NCBI GenBank assembly: GCA_902587025.1
Contig: CACIJJ010000002.1
Location: 87,473-139,803, forward strand
Reading direction: 5' to 3'
DNA: 52,331 nt
Source: an uncultured Candidatus Actinomarina sp.
GTDB taxonomy: Bacteria > Actinomycetota > Acidimicrobiia > Actinomarinales > Actinomarinaceae
Made by a program: the position numbers and the translations under genes. This document shows, one piece after another, positions 8,261 to 14,226 of the stretch (its first letter is position 1; every line of letters begins with the position of its first letter). Under the pieces are notes generated by a model. It did no database searches and was not told the DNA's origin. It saw only the letters and a list, made by a program, of their open reading frames with translations.

Positions 8261-9065
8261 TTGTACTACCTAAAGATAATAAATAAGTTATTAAATAATC
8301 TAAATCTTGATCACTTAGGAAATTTATTGATGGATGAGGTATATCCTCTTTTACAGATGATGGTTCTAGTAAATAATCTTTGAGCCATTCACTATCATTT
8401 GTAGGTTCTCGTGTTCCAAGCGTTGACAAATCTGGAGCTAACCTCAATAAGCCGGTATTTTGAACTAAATTTTTATTAGCAAATTTGTTTTTAAGTATTT
8501 TTCCATTTTGTGAATCAGGTATGAGTATTCTTACATTTTGCGTATGACATGACTGGCAATTTAACTGATTATAAATAATTGCTCCTTCTAATACTTCTTC
8601 ACTCACTCGAACAGAATTATTTAAAGATTGCAGAACTATATCTTCACTTTGTTGCTTTGGTATTGAAAAAGCAAACATGTATGTGAATACAACTACACCG
8701 ATCACACCAACAATAAAACTAAGAGAACTTTCTTTCTTTAATTCAACATTTTCTTCCTCTATTTCAAGTTGGACAATTTCCTCATCATCATCTTCCTGAA
8801 CAGAGATTGCATTTTCCTCATCTTGGTCTACAACAGTAGGAGGTTCTTCAACTGGTACAGTTTCTTCTGTAGGCGGTGTTTCTTGAATAGGTGGTGCTTC
8901 TTCAGCAGGTTTTTCTACAGAAGCTACACTTTCTCCTCCAGCCCATGATTGTAAAACTTCATCCACAGTTCTTCCAGAAGCTTCAGCTCTAGCTTCAGCA
9001 GATCGTTGCACCAACGACTCTGGTGCATTTAATAATTCAGCAACTTTACTTAAGAGTTCACTCAT
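8253..9065 (-). CDS. CcoO-like monoheme cytochrome c with N-terminal helical tag
   Basis: A 270-residue protein with the 59-residue tag/linker shared with its neighbour, a very acidic linker (about 60-112), one TM helix (115-135) and a heme site CQSCH at 170-174. The region QLNCQSCHTQNVRILIPD resembles the CcoO (FixO) heme region, and LAPDLSTLG followed by a WLKDYLLEP block resembles CcoO's GPDLxRVGG and later segment. Where CcoO has its axial methionine (NMPxxPWL), this protein has IPHP. There is no methionine anywhere after the heme, so heme ligation must differ; His244 is the only other histidine after the heme. It lies directly downstream of the CcoN-like gene with a 4-base overlap, as ccoO follows ccoN. 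Confidence 0.75.
   Translation of the reverse strand: MSELLSKVAELLNAPESLVQRSAEARAEASGRTVDEVLQSWAGGESVASVEKPAEEAPPIQETPPTEETVPVEEPPTVVDQDEENAISVQEDDDEEIVQLEIEEENVELKKESSLSFIVGVIGVVVFTYMFAFSIPKQQSEDIVLQSLNNSVRVSEEVLEGAIIYNQLNCQSCHTQNVRILIPDSQNGKILKNKFANKNLVQNTGLLRLAPDLSTLGTREPTNDSEWLKDYLLEPSSVKEDIPHPSINFLSDQDLDYLITYLLSLGSTNE
8890..9065. repeat. 176-bp perfect direct repeat, copy 2
   Basis: Second copy of the repeat at 8085-8260, offset by 805 bp, encoding the first 59 residues of the CcoO-like cytochrome. The absence of even silent differences implies recent duplication or ongoing gene conversion. Confidence 0.97.
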
Positions 9066-10465
9066 ACTGGAATCTCCTCTTCAGTAAGTTCAATTGTTTC
9101 TGCTTCTGTAATTTCTCCATTTACCACTGCCTTGACGACTGAAATGAAAAACAACAGAAATGGAAGAAGTAATGTCAAAGATAAAAACATATTTAATGTT
9201 AAAGGAGTACTGATTAGTGACCATAACAAACCGAACCCTTCACCATAGATTGTTGGGTTTCCTGCATTGGCACCAGCATTCCATGAATAACCCGAAATAA
9301 CTCCAATTAAAGCATTAGAAAATAATGTTAAAGACACCACAAGTTTTAATAGAAAACTAGTTAAAGACTCAAGCCTTGAAAATTTGACTTCTCTTCCAAA
9401 GATTTTAGGAATCAGATAATAAACAAACGAGATTGTAATTAATAATGCACTGAAAACATATCCATATCTGATTGCTATCGCAAAATTTGTAAGACTCAAT
9501 ATAGGAATGATATTTGAGAGCGAGGACACAATTTGAAAGATATTTGTAATAACAAATATTCCAAACGAAAAACTTATAAGACTATAAATTACTTTATTTT
9601 CCTCAATTCTCGTTGAAACCGTTCTGAAGAAATTTACAGCTATAGCAAGCAGGGGGAGAGACAAACTTATAGACAAGTAAAGAGATATATTTTCAATCCA
9701 ATTTGGCAATACAGAACCAAAATAAAATTTAAAATTTGACCAAGGAAGTAGAAATAAGAATCCCCAAAAACCTATAGATCCCAATGTTTTACTGTACAAC
9801 GTAGCATTTATACCTTTTGTAATCATGAAATGAAGTAATGATAGAAATACGAACGAATATCCAACATACATATGTGTTGAAACATACATTGAGTTAATGA
9901 AAAAATTGTCACTAAATACGACAAAATCAGCTCTATAAATTAGAAGTGATATCAAATAAAAAATACTTGCACCAAAAAGATACTGACTACTTACAAACAA
10001 AGAAGCTTCTTTTTTGGCCAATATATTTAATATAATGAGTCCAACAAAGCCAAAAAATATTAAGATTTTAAAAATTAATGTAAAACTAGTATTTCCAAAG
10101 AACAAAAAACTATTAGGAAATAATACACCTAATAACAGATCTAGTGACTCCAAGCCAATAATTCCTAATGAAGTTAGAAAAAAAATTGGGAAGATCAATA
10201 ATTTTCTTCCAAGTGTTTTTGGTAATAAATAAACAGTCAAAAACACAATTAAAAACGAAAGCATCAAATTGTAAGTTATATGGTTATTTAGCTTTTCTAA
10301 GTATCCACTATTGAGAAAACTATTCTGAGGGAGTATGGCTGCAAAAATGAAATAAGCTTCTTTTGTTAATGCAACAGTTCCTAAAAGAAGCAAAAAAAGG
10401 GGAGTTAAAACAATAAAAAATTTTGAAAACGCCTGTTCATTTTTTGGAAAAATTTTTATTCTCAT
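9062..10465 (-). CDS. CcoN-like (heme-copper oxidase subunit I) membrane protein lacking active-site ligands
   Basis: A 467-residue protein with about 12 predicted TM helices. It keeps landmarks of the cbb3 oxidase catalytic subunit: a His in helix 2 (H62) before a VYLLPKTLGRKL turn; THMYVGYSFVF (H198) where CcoN has its first CuB histidine; LGSIGFWGF...LPNW where CcoN has LSIIHFW...GPHH...LPEW; and TNFAIAIRYGYVF...VYYLIPKIFG where CcoN has TNW..AHVH...YWLLP. The HH pair is replaced by residues around S243-N244, and the two late histidines by about I332 and Y334. Only H62, H198 and H212 exist in the whole protein. It is first in an operon with two cytochromes c. It is probably a structural or electron-transfer relic rather than an oxidase. 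My alignment is by eye. Confidence 0.65.
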   Translation of the reverse strand: MRIKIFPKNEQAFSKFFIVLTPLFLLLLGTVALTKEAYFIFAAILPQNSFLNSGYLEKLNNHITYNLMLSFLIVFLTVYLLPKTLGRKLLIFPIFFLTSLGIIGLESLDLLLGVLFPNSFLFFGNTSFTLIFKILIFFGFVGLIILNILAKKEASLFVSSQYLFGASIFYLISLLIYRADFVVFSDNFFINSMYVSTHMYVGYSFVFLSLLHFMITKGINATLYSKTLGSIGFWGFLFLLPWSNFKFYFGSVLPNWIENISLYLSISLSLPLLAIAVNFFRTVSTRIEENKVIYSLISFSFGIFVITNIFQIVSSLSNIIPILSLTNFAIAIRYGYVFSALLITISFVYYLIPKIFGREVKFSRLESLTSFLLKLVVSLTLFSNALIGVISGYSWNAGANAGNPTIYGEGFGLLWSLISTPLTLNMFLSLTLLLPFLLFFISVVKAVVNGEITEAETIELTEEEIPV

Positions 10466-10512
10466 TAATTTAAAAAGTAAGTACTCAATTTGACTTTACT
10501 ATTAAACCATAG

Positions 10513-10539
10513 AAATTACTCCAATAAAATTAGTAATTT
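10513..10539. promoter_or_regulatory. Inverted repeat between divergent respiratory operons
   Basis: AAATTACT (10513-10520) and AGTAATTT (10532-10539) form a perfect 8-bp inverted repeat around an 11-base spacer. It sits immediately upstream of the -35 box of the rightward promoter, a usual place for an activator site. AT-rich DNA makes chance repeats common, so function is only inferred. Confidence 0.35.
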
Positions 10540-10540
10540 T

Positions 10541-10570
10541 TTGAAAAAGTTGGGTTATAAAATTTATAAT
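10541..10570 (+). promoter_or_regulatory. Sigma-70-type promoter of the b6c-type complex operon
   Basis: TTGAAA (10541-10546) and TATAAT (10565-10570) are separated by 18 bases. Transcription would start near 10577, giving a leader of about 57 bases before the TTG start of the first gene. It is the best two-box promoter I see in the window. Confidence 0.6.
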
Positions 10571-10634
10571 ATCTAGGTAATCCTTGATAGAATAGATATT
10601 GAAGGTTTTGAGTAAATAACGTGTTGAGGGAAAC

Positions 10635-11228
10635 TTGTTAAATTTTATATTTATTAACCGATACAAAATCGGAGTGGCATTAATTTTTGCTGGCGTTGGT
10701 GGCATAACAATAGGAGTAATAATTGCACATTTCGCTGGATTTCCAGAAGGTGAAGTAATCGACTATTTTAATTGGATTCCAAGAGGATGGCTAATGCAAA
10801 CAATTGGACAGCTGATAGCATTTGGTGCTGGACAATTTTTATTGATAGGCATGGCTATGCTTGCATGGCAAGATACAGAGCTTACTTGGGCTAGGGCAAC
10901 ATATCTTGCATTCCTAAGCTGGGTTCAGTTTTCTTTGATATTTGGAGTATTGCCTTCAGAATGGCTTAACCTTTCACAAGGACCACTTGAATGGACAAAT
11001 CAAAGAGAGTTTATTAACTTCCCCCCAATTTTATTTTTGGGTAATGAAATAGGATTAAGTTTAGGAGCTCTAAAAGACATCATTCAATTAGGTATCTCCA
11101 CGGGTGCATTTGTGACAGCACTTGTTGTTGGATATCTTGTTCAAGATATTAATGAAGCAAAAGAGCGTGGAAAAACAAGAGTATCAGATTATGGAAAAGA
11201 AGTTATAAAGGTTGGTTCAGATGGCTAA
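10635..11228 (+). CDS. 4-TM membrane protein of the cytochrome b6c-type operon
   Basis: A 197-residue protein with four predicted TM helices (about 10-32, 50-75, 85-107 and 140-165), then a charged cytosolic tail. It appears to start with TTG at 10635, preceded by GAGGG four bases upstream; no ATG is near. I recognise no family. It is the first gene of an operon encoding ferredoxin, cytochrome b halves, Rieske protein and cytochrome c, and it overlaps the ferredoxin gene by 8 bases. A role as membrane anchor or quinone-facing partner for the ferredoxin is an inference from position only. Confidence 0.7.
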   Translation: MLNFIFINRYKIGVALIFAGVGGITIGVIIAHFAGFPEGEVIDYFNWIPRGWLMQTIGQLIAFGAGQFLLIGMAMLAWQDTELTWARATYLAFLSWVQFSLIFGVLPSEWLNLSQGPLEWTNQREFINFPPILFLGNEIGLSLGALKDIIQLGISTGAFVTALVVGYLVQDINEAKERGKTRVSDYGKEVIKVGSDG

Positions 11229-11670
11229 GTCAGAAGTTCTAATTGAAATGCCAGAATTTGAAAAAAAATACAACCTTGCAATGGTTGAAACTGACAAAGT
11301 TGCTTCCAGAGTTAGACCTAAACAATTCTTACATATTGATGAAGCAGAATGCATACTTTGTGAAGGTTGCGTTGATATATGTCCTTGGAAATGTATACAT
11401 TATTTATCAACAGATGCTATTGAAGACTCAATTAATGTTGAAGCTCCAAGCATGGAAGAAAATGAAACCGGTTTTTTTGTAGTTGATGAAGAAGCATGCA
11501 CAAGATGTGCATTATGCGTAGATAGGTGTCCAACAGGTGTAATATCACTAGGGAAATTTGCAGGATCACTCGCTGATGCTGCAATAAGCAATGGAGTCTA
11601 TGAATCTCCGTGGGACGAAGATTCTGGTGAAAGAAGTGACAGACATGGATATATATATGGAAGACTTTAG
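11221..11670 (+). CDS. 2[4Fe-4S] ferredoxin-like protein
   Basis: A 149-residue cytosolic iron-sulfur protein. It has two cluster motifs: CILCEGCVDICP (about residues 41-52) and CTRCALCVDRCP (about 95-106). About 40 residues separate the two motifs, longer than in classic 55-residue ferredoxins, and there are N- and C-terminal extensions. I chose the ATG at 11221, with AAAGG nine bases upstream, over a TTG at 11212. It overlaps the upstream TM protein gene and abuts the cytochrome b gene directly, so it is very likely made with the complex. It could carry electrons between a cytosolic donor and the quinone or heme ci site. Confidence 0.88.
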   Translation: MAKSEVLIEMPEFEKKYNLAMVETDKVASRVRPKQFLHIDEAECILCEGCVDICPWKCIHYLSTDAIEDSINVEAPSMEENETGFFVVDEEACTRCALCVDRCPTGVISLGKFAGSLADAAISNGVYESPWDEDSGERSDRHGYIYGRL

Positions 11671-12450
11671 ATGAAAAACGAAAAAATTAAATTTAGAGAC
11701 CGTATAAAAGACATTAGTTCAGGACTTGGAGATTCCCTTAAGGAAAGCACTTTATGGGGAAGTATATTCCGACCAGGATCGCCTTTTAGAAAAGGATATT
11801 CTGATAGTCCAAGAAATAGATCTTATGTTGTCATGAATAATGTTTTATATCACCTACACCCTGTAAAGGTAAAAAGACATGGAGTAAGACTTTCTTATAC
11901 TCTTTGTCTAGGAGGATTGAGTTTTTTCACCTTTATTGTGCTAACTATTACAGGTATTTGGTTGATGTTTTATTTTAGGCCAACTGAAATGGCTTACGTT
12001 GACATACAAACTTTACAGACATCTATTGCTTTCGGATCTTTAGTTAGAAATATGCATAGATGGGCTGCCCATATTATGGTATTAGTAGTTTTCTTACACA
12101 TGTCTAGAGTTTTTTATCATGGCGCTTATAAAGCTCCAAGAGAATTCAATTGGGTAATTGGTGTCATTCTATTGCTCCTAACACTATTGTTATCTTTTAC
12201 AGGCTATTTGCTTCCATGGGACCAGTTAGCAATTTGGGCTGTCACAGTTGGTGGAAATATGGCCAGTTATGCACCTGTAATTGGAGCACAAGTGAAATTT
12301 GCACTATTTGCTGGATTGGAAGCAACCGAAGCAACGTTATTAAGGTTTTATGTTCTACATGTATTATTTTTGCCATTCATAATCGTAATTTTTATGGCTA
12401 TACATTTTTGGAGAGTAAGAAAGGACGGGGGGATCTCTGGACCCCTTTAA
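11671..12450 (+). CDS. Cytochrome b6-type subunit (N-terminal half of cytochrome b)
   Basis: A 259-residue, four-TM cytochrome b of the split b6 type. The four heme ligands are in place: H129 and H143 in helix B (14 apart) and H230 and H245 in helix D (15 apart). The protein ends IHFWRVRKDGGISGPL, closely matching the plant b6 ending MHFLMIRKQGISGPL. Residues CLGG at 79-82 align with the b6 Cys35 region, where the cysteine binds the extra high-spin heme ci/cn covalently. The N-terminal 70 residues are a charged cytosolic extension. The start codon follows the ferredoxin stop with no gap. It oxidises quinol, probably menaquinol, in the membrane. Confidence 0.9.
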   Translation: MKNEKIKFRDRIKDISSGLGDSLKESTLWGSIFRPGSPFRKGYSDSPRNRSYVVMNNVLYHLHPVKVKRHGVRLSYTLCLGGLSFFTFIVLTITGIWLMFYFRPTEMAYVDIQTLQTSIAFGSLVRNMHRWAAHIMVLVVFLHMSRVFYHGAYKAPREFNWVIGVILLLLTLLLSFTGYLLPWDQLAIWAVTVGGNMASYAPVIGAQVKFALFAGLEATEATLLRFYVLHVLFLPFIIVIFMAIHFWRVRKDGGISGPL

Positions 12451-12458
12451 ATTAAATT

Positions 12459-13346
12459 ATGGTTGATATTCCAGAACATTTATTGTTAAAAACTGCTGAA
12501 GCTAGGGCTAAAGCTTTAGGTATTTCAGTTGAGCAGGCATTAGCTGAAATGAGAGGTGAAGTAAAGCCTACCAAAATTGAAAAAGAACCTGACATAATTG
12601 AAGTTAGTCCTGTTGAAGTAGAAGTCAAAAAGGAAGCACCAGTACCAGCAACAGAAGTCAAAAAGGAAGCACCAGTACCAGCAACAGAAGTCAAAGAGGA
12701 AGCACCAGTACCAGCAACAGAAGCCAAAGAAGCACCAGTTACCATAACTAAAGAAGCTCCAGCACCTGCACCAGAAAAATCAAACGGACAAATACCAGCC
12801 GAAGTTGATTTTGCACCTGAAACAAAAGTCACACAAAGATTATTAACTGTTGTTAAAGCGAAACCAATACAAAAACCTACATCGGAACCTGTAGATAAAG
12901 TAAATACCTGGCCACATTTAATGCTTCCTGAATTTATTTCTTTGATGGCTATGACGGCATTTTTAATTTTTCTAAGCGCTATCCTGCAAGCACCTTTACT
13001 CGAAGAAGCAAATCCTAACATAACTCCAAACCCTGCAAAAGCTCCCTGGTACTTTTTAGGACTTCAAGAAGCTCTATCTTATTGGGACCCACAGATTGCG
13101 GGTATTATGATACCTGGTGTCATTGGCGTTTTTGGATTTATGGCAATACCTTATATTGATCGAAACAAAGATAACAAACCATCTAAAAGAAAATATGCAA
13201 TTATGCTTTACACTTTTTTCTTAGCTGGTGCAGGAACCTTAAGTATAATTGGTATTTTATTTAGAGGCCCAGGTTGGAATTGGACATACCCATGGATTGA
13301 TGGTGTATGGTTCGACGACTTACTTGACTGGGTCCACTTCGAATGA
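12459..13346 (+). CDS. Cytochrome b subunit IV-like (C-terminal half) with N-terminal helical tag
   Basis: A 295-residue protein. Residues 1-32 form a charged helix pair (IPEHLLLKTAEARAKALG followed by SVEQALAEM) related to the tag of the two cytochromes c in the leftward operon. A Pro/Ala/Glu/Lys linker with a tandem repeat follows, to about residue 145. The last 150 residues have three TM helices matching subunit IV of b6f, with NPAKAPWYFLGLQE at the quinol-oxidation site; the PEWY motif of mitochondrial and b6f proteins is APWY here. The N-terminus of subunit IV is cytosolic, so the tag should be too. It sits between the b6-type gene (8 bases away) and the Rieske gene (4-base overlap). Confidence 0.87.
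   Translation: MVDIPEHLLLKTAEARAKALGISVEQALAEMRGEVKPTKIEKEPDIIEVSPVEVEVKKEAPVPATEVKKEAPVPATEVKEEAPVPATEAKEAPVTITKEAPAPAPEKSNGQIPAEVDFAPETKVTQRLLTVVKAKPIQKPTSEPVDKVNTWPHLMLPEFISLMAMTAFLIFLSAILQAPLLEEANPNITPNPAKAPWYFLGLQEALSYWDPQIAGIMIPGVIGVFGFMAIPYIDRNKDNKPSKRKYAIMLYTFFLAGAGTLSIIGILFRGPGWNWTYPWIDGVWFDDLLDWVHFE
12621..12719. repeat. Three tandem 33-bp repeats in the subunit IV linker
   Basis: Units at 12621-12653, 12654-12686 and 12687-12719, in frame, each encoding EVKKEAPVPAT (third copy EVKEEAPVPAT). The first two are identical and the third differs by one base (A to G). A shorter degenerate copy follows. Copy number probably varies between strains and sets linker length. Confidence 0.95.
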
Positions 13347-14224
13347 CTCTTGTTGAACTTTCATTTATAGCAATTGCCTTTATTGGTGTATTTGGTGTAG
13401 TTGGAATTGCAGCTGTAGTAACTGGTAGAACCCCGAAGGCTGTAACAAAAAGATTAAATTGGAAAAAGAATTTAGATAAAAAAGCATTAAAAGTTGATAA
13501 ATCTCAAACAAATTTTCTAGCTCCAGATGAACCAGATTTTAAAGAAGAAAATATATCTGAAGATACTGAACAAGATGATGAAGAAATTCAAACCGATGGA
13601 TCTATTGAAATAAAAGAAGAAATTATTTATGAAGAAATTTCAGAGGAAGAAGCTGGAATGACTCGTAGACAATTTTTGGGTAAAGCCCTTGGAATCACAT
13701 TTGGAGCATTTGCAGGTATTCAATTAATTTCATGGCTTGGTTTCTTTTATCCAAAAGTTTCTGGAGGTTTTGGTTCAAAGGTTGATGCGGGAAGAGTTGA
13801 TGACCTTAAAGACCAAATTTTTCAGTCTGATGGATCTGTAATTCCTGCTTTTATTCCCTCAGCAAGAGCATATGTTTTACCTTTTGAAGATAATGGAAAC
13901 TCTCAATTTGCTGATAGTGGAACTATTGCCGATGGCTTAGTTGCTGTTTATCAACGATGTGTTCATCTAGGTTGTCGAGTTCCATGGTGTAACACTTCTC
14001 AAGGATTTGAATGTCCGTGTCATGGTTCAAAATATAATATGGTAGGTGAATACTATGCGGGTCCAGCCCCAAGAAACTTAGATAGATTTATCGTAAATGT
14101 TAATTCAGCAGGAAAATTTATTATTGATACAGGATCAATTATTGAATCTCCACGAGCTGGCGGCATGTCAGTGAAATACCCACAAGGTCTTTCTTGTATT
14201 ACAATCGCGGAGACTGAGGAATAA
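13343..14224 (+). CDS. Rieske [2Fe-2S] protein with extra N-terminal TM helix
   Basis: A 293-residue Rieske subunit of the b6c-type complex. Cluster motifs CVHLGC and CPCHGS supply two cysteines and two histidines as ligands plus the disulfide pair. The protein has a first TM helix (about 5-27), a basic then strongly acidic cytosolic linker (about 30-108), and a second TM helix preceded by TRRQFLGKALG, a twin-arginine-like signal in the middle of the protein. Actinobacterial QcrA also has extra N-terminal helices and an internal Tat signal; here there is one extra helix rather than two. It receives electrons from quinol and passes them to cytochrome c. It is 2 bases upstream of the cytochrome c gene. 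Confidence 0.92.
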   Translation: MTLVELSFIAIAFIGVFGVVGIAAVVTGRTPKAVTKRLNWKKNLDKKALKVDKSQTNFLAPDEPDFKEENISEDTEQDDEEIQTDGSIEIKEEIIYEEISEEEAGMTRRQFLGKALGITFGAFAGIQLISWLGFFYPKVSGGFGSKVDAGRVDDLKDQIFQSDGSVIPAFIPSARAYVLPFEDNGNSQFADSGTIADGLVAVYQRCVHLGCRVPWCNTSQGFECPCHGSKYNMVGEYYAGPAPRNLDRFIVNVNSAGKFIIDTGSIIESPRAGGMSVKYPQGLSCITIAETEE

Positions 14225-14226
14225 TA

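Noticed and set aside
9062-10465. Pseudogene or ordinary cbb3 oxidase
   Set aside because: An ordinary oxidase is excluded by missing histidines; a decayed gene is unlikely because the frame is open, the helices are intact and the overlap with the next gene is preserved.
10502-10705. 67-residue minus-strand ORF in the divergent respiratory gap
   Set aside because: It overlaps the well-supported promoter and the start of the 4-TM gene, with no motif or ribosome binding site.
12621-12719. CRISPR array
   Set aside because: The repeats abut without spacers and stay in frame inside a protein linker.
12452-13021. 189-residue ORF on the minus strand
   Set aside because: It is a Ser/Ala/Gly/Thr-rich antisense image of the repeat-rich subunit IV gene; that gene has clear homology on the plus strand.
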